Source of the DNA: a virus
Virus record (IMG/VR): IMGVR_UViG_3300050821_002430
Span: 1-32,660 of that record
Reading direction: 5' to 3' (one strand)
Length of the DNA stretch: 32,660 nt
The translations under genes were made by a program, and so were the position numbers. The notes below the pieces were generated by a model that had not been told where the DNA came from, made no database searches, and worked only from the letters and a program-made list of their open reading frames with translations. Below, piece by piece: positions 14,742 to 23,451 of this stretch (positions are counted from its first letter, which is position 1; every line of letters begins with the position of its first letter).

Positions 14742-14914
14742 AATGCTGCTCAAACTGTTTCGTAGTTAAACCATTGTCAGAATTCTATCGTAAATTGGAT
14801 AAGCATCAGTCGAGATGCAAGGCGTGTAATCCAGAGGTCACTAGGGCGTATCGGTATAGACTTTTAGAAAAGAAATTCGGATGTAGAATCAAGCGGAAGG
14901 AGAAAGCATCGTGA
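14738..14914 (+). CDS. Small zinc-finger protein, 58 aa
   Basis: This short frame starts with an ATGA overlap at 14738 and ends in TGA at 14914. It has the layout of a widespread small phage zinc-binding family: two Cys pairs (C4/C7 and C27/C30) framing KPLSEFYRK, as in C-x2-C...KPL-x-x-F...CKAC, then a basic helix (TRAYRYRLLEKKFG). It may bind DNA or RNA. The family pattern is clear; the role is not known. Confidence 0.65.
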   Translation: MKCCSNCFVVKPLSEFYRKLDKHQSRCKACNPEVTRAYRYRLLEKKFGCRIKRKEKAS

Positions 14915-14991
14915 CGAAAGAAGAAATGAGATTCTTGTGGATAGCTCTAGCAATCATCACCGCATGGAATATCGGATACCAACTTTTATGA
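14911..14991 (+). CDS. Membrane micropeptide, 26 aa
   Basis: The GTG at 14911 overlaps the preceding stop (GTGA) and has a strong ribosome site (GGAAGGAG, 7-8 nt upstream). The peptide MTKEEMRFLWIALAIITAWN then IGYQLL is one hydrophobic helix after a charged N-terminus. Its TGA overlaps the next ATG. Both overlaps make it likely to be translated; the role is unknown. Confidence 0.55.
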   Translation: MTKEEMRFLWIALAIITAWNIGYQLL

Positions 14992-15284
14992 AGAACTACA
15001 TCACCCGTGAAGAAATCATCTTGACCTCGCCTGAGTTTGGTTCTAGTACATACCTGGCGGATATGAAGAAAAAAGCGAAAGCCGAAAAGTCGGTAAAGAA
15101 ATCGAAGCCTAAAAAAGAAAAGCTCCAAGTGATCAATCTCAAAATCACTTCGGCCGATCGCAAGGCAATCCTCGCAATGGCCAAACGCTACGCGAAAGGC
15201 AATCTGTCTGCATGGTTACGTGCGGCCGGACTTGAGTATATACCGTCAAAGAAACACCCGGTCCCGCTCAAGATTAAAAAATAG
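14988..15284 (+). CDS. Ribbon-helix-helix-like DNA-binding protein, 98 aa
   Basis: The ATG at 14988 overlaps the micropeptide stop (ATGA). After a Lys-rich linker (about residues 25-45), residues 47-82 show a strand-helix-helix pattern: LQVINLKITSADRKAI, LAMAKRYAKG, NLSAWLRAAGLEYIPS. This fits ribbon-helix-helix proteins such as MobC- or Arc-like regulators. It lies just upstream of the late genes and could regulate them, or be a second candidate reader of the GTATATAC palindrome. A copy of that site overlaps its 3' end (15236-15243). Confidence 0.6.
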   Translation: MKNYITREEIILTSPEFGSSTYLADMKKKAKAEKSVKKSKPKKEKLQVINLKITSADRKAILAMAKRYAKGNLSAWLRAAGLEYIPSKKHPVPLKIKK

Positions 15285-15292
15285 AATTGATT

Positions 15293-15332
15293 TTGCAACG
15301 CAGTCGTGCAAGCTTCGTTCTCTATGAAGCTT
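15293..15332 (+). promoter_or_regulatory. Two overlapping hairpins at the ParB-like start codon
   Basis: TTGCA (15293-15297) pairs with TGCAA (15307-15311). AAGCTTC (15310-15316) pairs with GAAGCTT (15326-15332). The two stems share bases 15310-15311, so they are partly exclusive. The start codon (15324-15326) is at the edge of the second stem and no ribosome site is visible. This could control translation of the first late gene. Confidence 0.4.
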
Positions 15333-16022
15333 AAAAATTTGGCCCACAACCAAAAGAATCCTCGAACGGTCACCGACGCAAAACTGGCTCAGCTTAAGAA
15401 GGCCCTCTTAAAATTCGGCGACCTTTCGGGGATCGTCTTTAATCGGAAGTCGGGCAAACTCGTTGGTGGCCATCAACGCAGCAAGATCCTCGACGGTGAT
15501 CAAGAGATCACGATCACTAAAAAATATGTTAAACCAACGAAGTCGGGTACTGTTACCGAAGGGTATATACTGCTCAAGGGCGAACGCTTCCGCTATCGTG
15601 AAGTGGAATGGGACGACACGACTGAGAAGGCCGCAGCGATTGCCGCGAATAAGAACGCGGGCGAGTGGGACATCCCTCAACTCAATGCAACGCTTCAAGA
15701 ACTGAGTCACTTCGATTTAGATTTCGACGTCGGCCTCACGATGTTCGATTCCAAAGAGCTTGCTGATCTTCCGGCACCGATCGAAGTCGCCGCTCACACT
15801 CGCAAACAGAAAGAACCGAAAGAGCCTAAGCCCCCCAAATGTAAAGCGGGCGAAAGTTATCGGATGGGGTCTTCCACTCTTCGGTGTGGACCAGACGACC
15901 TTGAGTTCTGCGATCAAGTTCTTGACGGCTGGGAAAAGTATTCCGGTGAGCCCGCTGAGCTGTTACCATTGCCTCTTATGAGAAAGCCAGTTAAACAAGC
16001 TGAGAAACAGGCTCGTGTCTAA
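15324..16022 (+). CDS. ParB-like N-terminal domain protein; methyltransferase part missing
   Basis: Residues 1 to about 110 form a ParB/sulfiredoxin-like domain as found in phage ParB-methylase fusions: NQKNPRTVTDAKLAQLKKAL, FGDLSGIVFN and LVGGHQRSKIL. The later segment AANKNAGEWDIPQLNATL is also typical. The usual lead-in to a DNA methylase (SYRMGSSTLRCGPDD) is present but jumps straight to what looks like that domain's C-terminus (FCDQVLDGWEKYSGEPAEL); the DPPY catalytic core is absent. The protein may still cleave or bind DNA near the terminase. The ATG at 15324 is preferred over a GTG at 15306; neither has a ribosome site. Confidence 0.75.
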   Translation: MKLKNLAHNQKNPRTVTDAKLAQLKKALLKFGDLSGIVFNRKSGKLVGGHQRSKILDGDQEITITKKYVKPTKSGTVTEGYILLKGERFRYREVEWDDTTEKAAAIAANKNAGEWDIPQLNATLQELSHFDLDFDVGLTMFDSKELADLPAPIEVAAHTRKQKEPKEPKPPKCKAGESYRMGSSTLRCGPDDLEFCDQVLDGWEKYSGEPAELLPLPLMRKPVKQAEKQARV

Positions 16023-16428
16023 ACTCACGCCTGCAATGAAAGCGAAACAGTTCAAGAAAGGTCAGACGGGAAACCCGAATGGCCGACCTCCCCTCAATCC
16101 TGCGATGAAAGCGCTTCGTAAGCTCACGATCGAAGCGTACCGAGAAGTCATCGAATTGGTGATGATGGGCAATCTTTCTGAGCTTCAGAAGATCGTGAAA
16201 GATCCGAACTCGACAGCGCTTCAAGTCGGTATCGCTCGCGCTTTCTATAATGCGATTCAGAAAGGCGACTACGCAATCATCGAACGGATCGCTGAGCGTA
16301 TCGTTGGCAAGATCCCTGATGAGATCAACATCAAGTCTGAAAATAATACGAAGCTTGCCGCTACAGTTTCTATGTTCGATAAGGATAAGCTTCGCGAGGC
16401 GATGTTGAAAATTGAAGCCGACGTTTGA
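16015..16428 (+). CDS. DUF5681-like protein, probable small terminase subunit
   Basis: The N-terminus FKKGQTGNPNGRPPLNPAM is the DUF5681 signature often found upstream of large terminase genes. The remaining helical region (KLTIEAYREVIELVMMGN, ALQVGIARAFYNAIQKG) resembles small-terminase oligomerisation helices, and the end is Lys/Glu-rich. Role as the DNA-recognition subunit of packaging is inferred from position (next but one to the large subunit). The start is GTG at 16015, overlapping the ParB-like stop by 8 nt. Confidence 0.7.
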   Translation: MSKLTPAMKAKQFKKGQTGNPNGRPPLNPAMKALRKLTIEAYREVIELVMMGNLSELQKIVKDPNSTALQVGIARAFYNAIQKGDYAIIERIAERIVGKIPDEINIKSENNTKLAATVSMFDKDKLREAMLKIEADV

Positions 16429-16627
16429 TCCTGAGCAGTCTCTCAATGACCAGATCGCGGAATGCGAATTTATGATCGCCTATCACGAGGTCGACTTACA
16501 GATCGTCGGTAACGCAAAAGATTTAAGTCCGGTCGGTGAAGAGTTGGCGAGAGACTTCATTCGGCGTAAGCTTGAGCAGATAAGGTGTTACCGAGAATGT
16601 TTGAAGCTTCTAACCAAACAGAAATAG
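16412..16627 (+). CDS. Unknown helical protein, 71 aa
   Basis: The frame starts with TTG at 16412, overlapping the preceding gene by 17 nt, and ends 31 nt inside the terminase gene. It is mostly charged helix ([39 protein letters not shown]). An internal ATG at 16472 is an alternative start. Function is unknown; it may be an accessory packaging protein. Confidence 0.55.
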   Translation: MKPTFDPEQSLNDQIAECEFMIAYHEVDLQIVGNAKDLSPVGEELARDFIRRKLEQIRCYRECLKLLTKQK

Positions 16628-18189
16628 AGATCGCGGATGATATATACCAGAAAGCCATCGCGAAATTAAAATGCGAGGAGGATCATCTTTTCTTCTCACG
16701 TTACTTCTTCAAGGCCCGTCAAGGCATCAAGTTCAAAGTCAATTGGCATCACCGATTGATCTGCGACACGATCGAGGACGTGATCGCGGGAAGGAAGCAG
16801 AACGTCGTCATCACCGTTTCGCCCGGCTCTTCGAAAACGGAATTGGTCGTGATCAATCTGATCGCGAGAGGACTTGCAATAAATCCTCGTGCCCGCTTCT
16901 TACATCTCTCAGGCTCAGACGCGCTTGCCTCGCTCAACTCCGCGACTGCACGCGAGATCATCACTTCGGATCAGTATCAAGAACTCTGGCCGCTCAAGAT
17001 CGCCGACGATGCGAAAGCAAAGAAGCGTTGGAACGTTGAAGTCGATGGCCAACCGGCTGGCGGTGTATACGCTACTTCACTTGGTGGTCAGGTCACGGGG
17101 TTTCGTGCGGGTCACATGGCCGAAGGATTCCAAGGCGCGATCGTGATCGATGATCCGATGAAACCGGAAGATGCCTTCAGTAAGTCAAAGATTGACGCAG
17201 CTAACCGGAAACTCATCTCGACGGTGAAGTCTCGTAAAGCGAATCCGTCGACGCCGATTATCCTCGTGATGCAGCGGCTTGCCGAGAACGATCCGGCCGG
17301 TTTCATCTTGAATGGCAACCTCGACGGCAAGTGGTCTCACATTAACATCCCAGCGGTCATTGACGCCGCTTACGTCAAGGGCTTGCCACCTAAGTACCAA
17401 CCCTTTATCGAAACTGCGCCTGCGGTCAATGGACGCTTTTCCTATTGGCCCTACAAAGAGCCCCTCACACAACTCCTCACCATGGAGAAGGGCGAGGGCC
17501 AGGATCAGAATGGTGGGCGCATTTCCCGGTACGTGTTTAACTCGCAGTATCAACAAAAGCCTACGACGCCGGGCGGCAACATTATCAAAGGCCAATCGTT
17601 CGGCCGCTATCAGATCCTTCCGACGAAGTTCAAGCAACGAAAGATCTTCGCGGATACGGCTCAGAAGACCAAAGAGCGAAACGACTTCTCGGTTTTCGAA
17701 GAGTGGGGATTGGCCGAGAACGGTCATCTGTATTTACTGGACATGATTCGAGGAAAATGGGAAGCGCCGGAGCTTCAACGTCGGGCTATCGCTTTCTGGC
17801 AGAAAGCAAAAGCTCGTGATGTCAATCAATTCGCTCAGCTTCGTAAGATGCAGGTTGAAGACAAATCATCAGGCACCGGCCTGATCCAGACGATCAAGCT
17901 TCCACCGTACAACATTCCGATTGAACCGATTGAACGCAACAAAGATAAACTCACGCGGGTCATGGACGTTCTCACTTACATCGATTGCGGGCAAGTGCAT
18001 TTACCGGAGTCGGCTCCATTCACGAGCGATTTCATTGCCGAGTGTGAATCGTTTACGGCCGATGACTCGCACGATTTCGATGACCAGATCGATCCCATGG
18101 TTGACGCAATCAACGACATGCTGCAAGCTGGGAACAAATTGAAACAGTGGGCGGCCCTAGGTAAGAAAGAAGAAGGAGCGAAGACTTGA
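16597..18189 (+). CDS. Terminase large subunit
   Basis: The 530-residue packaging motor has an ATPase domain with VSPGSSKTE (Walker A variant, about residues 75-82) and [13 protein letters not shown] (Walker B with catalytic Glu, about 181-193). It has a C-terminal RNase H-like nuclease: [17 protein letters not shown] (first Asp, D354), [12 protein letters not shown] (E422/D423) and [13 protein letters not shown] (D504). It cuts and pumps phage DNA through the portal. The ATG at 16597 is preferred; a GTG four codons upstream is possible. It is followed by the portal gene through a TTGA overlap. Confidence 0.95.
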   Translation: MFEASNQTEIEIADDIYQKAIAKLKCEEDHLFFSRYFFKARQGIKFKVNWHHRLICDTIEDVIAGRKQNVVITVSPGSSKTELVVINLIARGLAINPRARFLHLSGSDALASLNSATAREIITSDQYQELWPLKIADDAKAKKRWNVEVDGQPAGGVYATSLGGQVTGFRAGHMAEGFQGAIVIDDPMKPEDAFSKSKIDAANRKLISTVKSRKANPSTPIILVMQRLAENDPAGFILNGNLDGKWSHINIPAVIDAAYVKGLPPKYQPFIETAPAVNGRFSYWPYKEPLTQLLTMEKGEGQDQNGGRISRYVFNSQYQQKPTTPGGNIIKGQSFGRYQILPTKFKQRKIFADTAQKTKERNDFSVFEEWGLAENGHLYLLDMIRGKWEAPELQRRAIAFWQKAKARDVNQFAQLRKMQVEDKSSGTGLIQTIKLPPYNIPIEPIERNKDKLTRVMDVLTYIDCGQVHLPESAPFTSDFIAECESFTADDSHDFDDQIDPMVDAINDMLQAGNKLKQWAALGKKEEGAKT

Positions 18190-19775
18190 GTAAAAAGAAA
18201 CGAAGTAAAGTTCAAGATGTGAAACCAAAAGCTTCCACTCCCGCCGCTAAAATCAAAGTGAGCCCGATGCAGCTTTTCAGCGTCGAACAGAAGGCCGCGA
18301 AGAATTCTCTCGAACGCGCCGCAACCGTCGACGGCTATGACAACTTCCTTTCCCGCATCGGCCTTCGAAACGACAACACACTTTCTGCCGGTACATACAC
18401 GTTTGATCTCGTTACTCGTAACCGCATTAAGCTTGAAGCCGCTTACCGAGGTTCATGGGTTGTCGGTGTCGCGGTCGACGCGATTGCCGAAGACATGACC
18501 CGAGCAGGGATCGACATCTCAACCAACGATGCCGATGACGACATCGAAGAGATCGACAATGCAATCTCTCGTCTTCAGATCTGGCAATCCCTTTGCTCAC
18601 TTGCGAAATGGGGCCGCTTGTACGGCGGCGCAATTGGTGTGATCCAAATTGCAGGCCAAGACATGAAGACGCCGCTTGATCTTGAAACGGTTGCGAAAGA
18701 TCAATTCAAAGGGATTGTCGTCTTCGATCGTTGGCAGTTGAATCCAATCTTAAACGACGTGATCGATTCAGGCCCGGAGATGGGTCTACCTAAATTTTAT
18801 CAGATCGTCAGCTCACCAACTCAGGTTGAGCCAAATCAAAAAGCAAACTCCGATTCAGTCGTGACCGTTCACTTCTCGCGTGTGATTCGTTACACCGGAA
18901 TTGATCTGCCTTTCTTTCAAGCGATCACCGAAATGATGTGGGGAGAATCCGTTCTTGAGCGTCCATGGGATCGACTGATCTCATTCGATAACTCTACTCT
19001 ATCAAGTGCAAGCTTGATCGATCGCGCGAACCTTCGCACGGTAGGGATCGACGGGCTCCGGGAAATCATCGGCGCAGGTGGCGAGGCTCAGAAAGGTTTG
19101 GAAGCTCATTTCGAAATGATGAGGCTCATGCAAGTGAACGAAGGGCTGACGTTACTCGACAAGCTCGATGAGTTCCAATCGACGGCCTACTCTTTCGCGG
19201 GTCTGTCAGACATGATGCTTCAGTTCGGCCAGCAACTTGCGGGCGCGTTCGGAATTCCATTGGTGCGATTCTTTGGGCAATCGCCCGCAGGCTTGAGCGC
19301 AACCGGCGAGAACGATATGCGGCTTTACTACGACAATATTCTCGCTCAGCAAAAAGCGAAGTTCCAAAACCCTTGGGAAGTTCTTCTCAAAGTTCTTTGG
19401 CGCTCAACCTTCGGAGCGTCGGCACCAAAGGATTTAAAATTTAACTTCACGCCTCTATGGCAAATGTCGGCAACCGACAAAGCAACTAACGCGAAGACCA
19501 CTACAGAGACAATCATTGGCGCTTACGAGGCTGGATTAACCAGTCGCCGCGCTTCTCTGGAAGAACTTCGGGCCTCGTCAGGAGACACGGGAATATTCTC
19601 GAATATTACTGACGAGGAAATTAACGAAGCGGATCTCGAACAGGATGAGCCGCCTCTCCCTGACGGAGATCCGAACGCTCCCGATCCGATGACTGAACCT
19701 TCGGATAAACCCGTGAAGAGTTTGGGCGGAGATGCGAAACCTACATTCTTGAATCGCTTACGAGGTAACGCATGA
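18186..19775 (+). CDS. Portal protein (DUF1073 family)
   Basis: This 529-residue protein has the DUF1073 portal layout: [14 protein letters not shown] near the N-terminus, [55 protein letters not shown], and [20 protein letters not shown] near the crown helix region. The C-terminal tail is Asp/Glu/Pro-rich and probably disordered. It forms the dodecameric ring for DNA entry. The start is TTG, overlapping the terminase stop (TTGA) with a good ribosome site (GAAGGAG). Confidence 0.92.
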   Translation: MSKKKRSKVQDVKPKASTPAAKIKVSPMQLFSVEQKAAKNSLERAATVDGYDNFLSRIGLRNDNTLSAGTYTFDLVTRNRIKLEAAYRGSWVVGVAVDAIAEDMTRAGIDISTNDADDDIEEIDNAISRLQIWQSLCSLAKWGRLYGGAIGVIQIAGQDMKTPLDLETVAKDQFKGIVVFDRWQLNPILNDVIDSGPEMGLPKFYQIVSSPTQVEPNQKANSDSVVTVHFSRVIRYTGIDLPFFQAITEMMWGESVLERPWDRLISFDNSTLSSASLIDRANLRTVGIDGLREIIGAGGEAQKGLEAHFEMMRLMQVNEGLTLLDKLDEFQSTAYSFAGLSDMMLQFGQQLAGAFGIPLVRFFGQSPAGLSATGENDMRLYYDNILAQQKAKFQNPWEVLLKVLWRSTFGASAPKDLKFNFTPLWQMSATDKATNAKTTTETIIGAYEAGLTSRRASLEELRASSGDTGIFSNITDEEINEADLEQDEPPLPDGDPNAPDPMTEPSDKPVKSLGGDAKPTFLNRLRGNA

Positions 19776-20212
19776 TCACGACGATTCAGAATTTCTTGCT
19801 CAAGTTCGGATTATCTAATCCTCCATTTGCGAGTTTGAACTCAGGCGTGCCGACAGTGACTCAAATTCAAGAGATCCTTAATTTCGGAAACGTGAATTTC
19901 GTTCAAATGAAAGAAGGAACGTATACACCAAACAACGACTACGAATGGCTTTGGGAATCGATTCCGGCCAACGAGTCGCCGACGTTTATCTTTCTGCAAA
20001 CTCCAACGAGTGTGAACATTTCGATCACGACGACCGACGGCCAACTCTTGGTGAGATCGGCACCTGCGAATAAATTGTTTATGCTATGTCTTCCATCAAA
20101 CGTGATCGTCAGTAATATCTACCTCGAAGGTCGTCCTGGTCAAAGCTCATTTCCGATGGCTCAAGGCGTACCGGCTGAATATTTCTGTTTGATGGCACAG
20201 GCGACATTCTAA
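19772..20212 (+). CDS. Unknown structural-region protein, 146 aa
   Basis: This protein lies between portal and head morphogenesis genes and begins with an ATGA overlap. It is beta-rich with many Asn/Thr/Ser (TPTSVNISITTTDGQ, NVIVSNIYLEGRPGQ), suggesting a small beta-sandwich. No signal peptide is visible. Similar small proteins in this position are often virion decoration or host-interacting proteins; I cannot assign one. Confidence 0.7.
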   Translation: MITTIQNFLLKFGLSNPPFASLNSGVPTVTQIQEILNFGNVNFVQMKEGTYTPNNDYEWLWESIPANESPTFIFLQTPTSVNISITTTDGQLLVRSAPANKLFMLCLPSNVIVSNIYLEGRPGQSSFPMAQGVPAEYFCLMAQATF

Positions 20213-20509
20213 ATGAAAGTAGAGCTAAGCAATACAGAACTTCGTTGGGAATGCCCGGCTTCAATTTGCGGAGATCATTCAATTCCGGTTCGACGAACTG
20301 GAGTAGAAGCAAAACGGAATTGGGAGTTTAACGGCGACGTGAATAATCCGACGATCAAACCTAGTATAAAAGCAACATGGGCTTACGTTGACGATAAACC
20401 CACTAAGACATGTCACTTCTTCATTACGAATGGTCGTATTGAATTTTGCGGTGATTGTACTCACGAGCTTGCGGGCAAGACGGTCGAGATGAAAGAATGC
20501 GAAGTTTAA
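20213..20509 (+). CDS. DUF6527 family protein
   Basis: The start ATG directly follows the preceding TAA. The 98-residue product has the DUF6527 pattern: WECPASICGDH, then NWEFNGDVNNPTIKPSIKA, CHFFITNGRIEFCGD and HELAGKTVEM. Such proteins occur in many phage head regions, where they are often mis-annotated, and their Cys/His residues suggest a metal site. Homologues are also reported in bacterial ubiquitin-like conjugation operons, which I recall from family knowledge and cannot check here. The function in phages is unknown. Confidence 0.75.
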   Translation: MKVELSNTELRWECPASICGDHSIPVRRTGVEAKRNWEFNGDVNNPTIKPSIKATWAYVDDKPTKTCHFFITNGRIEFCGDCTHELAGKTVEMKECEV

Positions 20510-21288
20510 CTCTCGATGCAAAGAAGACGATCAAAGGAAAGTTCAAGCCGTCGTCGACCGCTGAACGTGATTTCTATCGTCAATTGAAGAAAGTCGCTCA
20601 AGCTTCGGGACACATCGTCGATCAACATGTTGACGGTGTAGAAATTTCCGACCCCGTCAAACTTCAATCGGAATTGAAGCGATACTCTGAAAAACTTACA
20701 CCATGGGCTCAAAAACAAGCGGCCAAGATGTTACAGCAAGTTCAGAAATCGAATAAACGGGCCTATACCAATAAGTCGAAAGCCATTGGTGCGGCTCTAC
20801 AGCTCAACGTTGCTGAGAAGCCTGTCGGCGAAATCGCATTGAAACTCTTGAACGAACAGGTCGCCTTAATTAAATCGATCCCGATTGAGGCAGGTCTTCG
20901 CGCTCAGAAGATCGCGCTTGAGGCTTTCTATCAAGGCACTCGGGCCGAAGCGAATGCGGACACTATTGCCGAGCTTCAAAAACAGCTAGGGCTCACAACT
21001 GAAGTTGCCACCTCTCGCGCTCTTTTGATCGCCCGAACTGAAACAGCTCGCGCAAATGCTGCGATTAATCAAAGCCGCGCGGTTGCCGTCGGAAGCAATC
21101 AATATCGCTGGCATAACTCAGGCGACGGCGCAGTCCGAGAGTCTCACCGAATTTACAAAGGGAAGAAAATGCAGGGGCAAATCTTCAGTTGGGATCAGCC
21201 TCCAACTTTGTCAGACGGCATGACCGGACACCCTGGATCGTTCCCAAATTGCCGATGTTTTGCCGAACCGGTCTTTGACGACGAATAG
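20497..21288 (+). CDS. SPP1 gp7-like phage head morphogenesis protein
   Basis: The 263-residue product shows the C-terminal gp7/Mu gpF-like domain: LIARTETARANAAINQSRAV, then YRWHNSGDGAVRESHR, and GHPGSFPNCRCFAEPVF with conserved Cys. The N-terminus is helical and binds the portal in relatives. It is a minor capsid protein needed for proper head assembly or DNA ejection. The ATG at 20497 overlaps the preceding gene by 13 nt, with a GAAAG purine site. Confidence 0.88.
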   Translation: MRSLTLDAKKTIKGKFKPSSTAERDFYRQLKKVAQASGHIVDQHVDGVEISDPVKLQSELKRYSEKLTPWAQKQAAKMLQQVQKSNKRAYTNKSKAIGAALQLNVAEKPVGEIALKLLNEQVALIKSIPIEAGLRAQKIALEAFYQGTRAEANADTIAELQKQLGLTTEVATSRALLIARTETARANAAINQSRAVAVGSNQYRWHNSGDGAVRESHRIYKGKKMQGQIFSWDQPPTLSDGMTGHPGSFPNCRCFAEPVFDDE

Positions 21289-21381
21289 AAAGTTCTTGAC
21301 CAAAACACGAATTGCACTGAGTCTCTAAAGTAATTACTCATACGACCGACAAGATTCGAAACTTTGCAAGGGAGAAAATTA

Positions 21382-22122
21382 ATGCGCTCAATCGGTTCAC
21401 TACTCATCCTCGTTACACTTCTCATCTCACAACTCGCACTCGCAGCTCCCTCGCAGCTCATACTTCAAAATCAATATGGTGAAGTCTCGGTAAATACTCT
21501 GACAGGTGCCGCTCTTCCACTTGCAGGCTCCGCAAATGTTGTGATCCTCACTGGATCAGGCGCACCGACAGACGGGACGACTGGACTGAACATCGCCGCA
21601 AAAGGTTCTCTCTACATCGCGCAATCGAGCGGAACTCTTTATCAGAACACGGGAACGAAAGCCTCACCGGCCTGGTCAGTAGCAAGCGCAAGCGCATTGA
21701 CTGCGGTACTCAGTGGATTCGTTGCCGGATCAGGAACGGTCGCCTCAACCGACACGATTCTTCAAGCCATTCAAAAACTCGCAGGCGTCACCAACTATAC
21801 GCCGACACTCATCAGTGAAACGGTTGCCGCAGCCGGAGCGATCAGTACGACAAAAGGGATTTCTCTCGTTAACAACGCAAGCGGCAGTACTTACGCGGTT
21901 ACTCTTGCAGCTCCTTCAAGCCAAGACGGTCAAATCAAAATCATCAAGCTCGGCACCGCAACTCACACTGTGACTCTTGCGATGACAAACATTCAGACAT
22001 CAGGCGTATACACCGCTTCCGGTACAACGACCCTGACTTTCACAAGTACCGGAGACGATGCGGTCTTTATCGCAGTCGGATCGAAATGGGTTTATCTCGG
22101 CGGATCAGCAGTAGCTTCTTAA
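21382..22122 (+). CDS. Structural-looking protein with N-terminal signal peptide
   Basis: The ATG at 21382 has a good ribosome site (AAGGGAG) and is the first residue of a clear Sec signal peptide: MRSIGSLLILVTLLISQLAL then AAP at a likely cleavage site near residues 21-23. The mature part is Ala/Thr/Gly/Ser-rich and beta-rich. Its last 100 residues (ISLVNNASGSTYAVTLAAPS, GQIKIIKLGTATHTVTL, GDDAVFIAVGSKWVYLGG) look like repeats seen in head- or tail-fibre domains. A signal peptide is unusual for a head-region gene. It may be a periplasmic or surface-exposed phage protein. The 93-nt gap before it has a TTGACC box but no clear -10. Confidence 0.7.
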   Translation: MRSIGSLLILVTLLISQLALAAPSQLILQNQYGEVSVNTLTGAALPLAGSANVVILTGSGAPTDGTTGLNIAAKGSLYIAQSSGTLYQNTGTKASPAWSVASASALTAVLSGFVAGSGTVASTDTILQAIQKLAGVTNYTPTLISETVAAAGAISTTKGISLVNNASGSTYAVTLAAPSSQDGQIKIIKLGTATHTVTLAMTNIQTSGVYTASGTTTLTFTSTGDDAVFIAVGSKWVYLGGSAVAS

Positions 22123-22132
22123 GTTCGATTCG

Positions 22133-23440
22133 ATGAAATACTACGTCAAGTCATCACTCTCCGATAATATTCACTCGACCCCGGAAGGGTTCTTGCTATG
22201 CATCGGAGTCCCTATCGCCCGAACCGGTGAAATGGTTTACGGCGAGGGAGAGATTCCTCTTGATTCCGACGAAGACGGAAAAGTTCTAGTCAATCGCGAA
22301 GAGAAAGAAGTCTTCTCACCAAAGACGATGGCTTCTTTCGAAGGCAAAGCAATCACGATCACACACCCTACTGAGTTCGTCGACCCAAACAACTGGGCCC
22401 GACTTGCCAAGGGGATCATGCAAAACATCCGACGCGGCACTGACAAAAACAAAGACGATCTCTTGGCGGATCTTCTGATCACTGATAGCGTTGCGATCAA
22501 TCTCGTCAAAAACGGTTTAAGAGAAGTCTCGTGCGGTTACGAGGCGGACTATACGCAAGTCGAAGACGGCAAAGGTATTCAAACGAATATTATCGGCAAT
22601 CATTTAGCGTTGGTTGACGAAGGGCGAGCTGGGCCGAGATACGCAATTAACGACCATAAAGGAGCAAGTACAATGTCTGGAAAAGTAATCGAGATTCTGA
22701 AAAAGAAGTTTGGTGTGAAAGTCATCGACGAAGCAATGGCCGAAGCGGACAAAGATGACAAGAAAGATACGAAGGACGTTTCCGGTTACTCCATGGACGA
22801 TGTGACTAAAATGTTCGACGCGCTCAATGCAAAAATGGACGCGATGATGAAGGGCGGAGCAAAGGACGCGAAAGACGCTTCTACTCAGCCAGTCGTCGCA
22901 ACGGGCGAGCCTGCCAAGGTCGAAGCGAAAGACGAAGATCCGATGACAGCTCTTTCGGATCGTTTGAAAGCTCTTGAGGCTTCTGTCGCAAAGCTTTTGG
23001 AAAACAAAGCTACCGGCGACGAATCCGATCTGATCACCGACGAAGATGGTGAAGACGACGAAGAAACTGAAGACGATGATTTCGAAGAGTCGACCGCAAC
23101 CGGTGACACCGCATCTCGCATCGAGATCTTGGCACCTGGTCTGAAAAATAAAACGAAGGATGCGAAAGCCGCAGCACTCAAGGTTGCCTATGCAACTGCC
23201 GATGGGAAGAAAGTGATCGAATCCCTGACCGGCGGAAAAGCACCAACCTACGATTCAGCCGAGAAGGTCGATACCCTTTTCATCTGTGCCTCTGAATTGC
23301 TGAAGGTTCAGCGGAGTTCAGAGTTTTCTAAAACCAAAACTCGCGATTCAAATTTCGACGACGGCGCAAGCAACGACGGCGAACCGATGTCGGCCGAAAA
23401 GTTGAACGAGATCAACGCTAAACACTACGCAAAGAAATAA
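22133..23440 (+). CDS. DUF2213 prohead protease fused to scaffold
   Basis: Residues 1 to about 172 are a DUF2213 domain, related to prohead serine proteases: ITHPTEF (H78), REVSCGYEADY (S133) and NHLALVDEGRAGPRYAI (H157) are candidate catalytic residues. The rest (about residues 181-435) is a charged, Asp/Lys/Ala-rich scaffold-like part with DDVTKMFDALNAKMDAMM and an acidic run (TDEDGEDDEETEDDDFEE). The C-terminal NDGEPMSAEKLNEINAKHY probably binds the capsid protein. It would mature the capsid by cleavage. An internal start gives a separate scaffold (see nested entry). Confidence 0.85.
   Translation: MKYYVKSSLSDNIHSTPEGFLLCIGVPIARTGEMVYGEGEIPLDSDEDGKVLVNREEKEVFSPKTMASFEGKAITITHPTEFVDPNNWARLAKGIMQNIRRGTDKNKDDLLADLLITDSVAINLVKNGLREVSCGYEADYTQVEDGKGIQTNIIGNHLALVDEGRAGPRYAINDHKGASTMSGKVIEILKKKFGVKVIDEAMAEADKDDKKDTKDVSGYSMDDVTKMFDALNAKMDAMMKGGAKDAKDASTQPVVATGEPAKVEAKDEDPMTALSDRLKALEASVAKLLENKATGDESDLITDEDGEDDEETEDDDFEESTATGDTASRIEILAPGLKNKTKDAKAAALKVAYATADGKKVIESLTGGKAPTYDSAEKVDTLFICASELLKVQRSSEFSKTKTRDSNFDDGASNDGEPMSAEKLNEINAKHYAKK
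22673..23440 (+). CDS. Nested in-frame scaffold protein
   Basis: Inside the DUF2213 gene, codon 181 is ATG preceded by AAGGAG with an 8-nt spacer (22659-22672), a full ribosome site in the middle of a gene. Translation from it yields a 255-residue protein starting MSGKVIEILKKKFGVK and containing only the scaffold part. This matches the lambda C/Nu3 and related protease-scaffold arrangement. The evidence is the ribosome site and the precise domain boundary. Confidence 0.6.
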   Translation: MSGKVIEILKKKFGVKVIDEAMAEADKDDKKDTKDVSGYSMDDVTKMFDALNAKMDAMMKGGAKDAKDASTQPVVATGEPAKVEAKDEDPMTALSDRLKALEASVAKLLENKATGDESDLITDEDGEDDEETEDDDFEESTATGDTASRIEILAPGLKNKTKDAKAAALKVAYATADGKKVIESLTGGKAPTYDSAEKVDTLFICASELLKVQRSSEFSKTKTRDSNFDDGASNDGEPMSAEKLNEINAKHYAKK

Positions 23441-23451
23441 GGAGAATCAAA

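Noticed and set aside
17185-17727. Open frame on the minus strand opposite the terminase
   Set aside because: It is the antisense shadow of a gene with clear motifs; no start signal or family pattern.
21296-21340. Sigma70 promoter before the signal-peptide gene
   Set aside because: TTGACC is a good -35 box but no acceptable -10 box lies 16-18 bp downstream.
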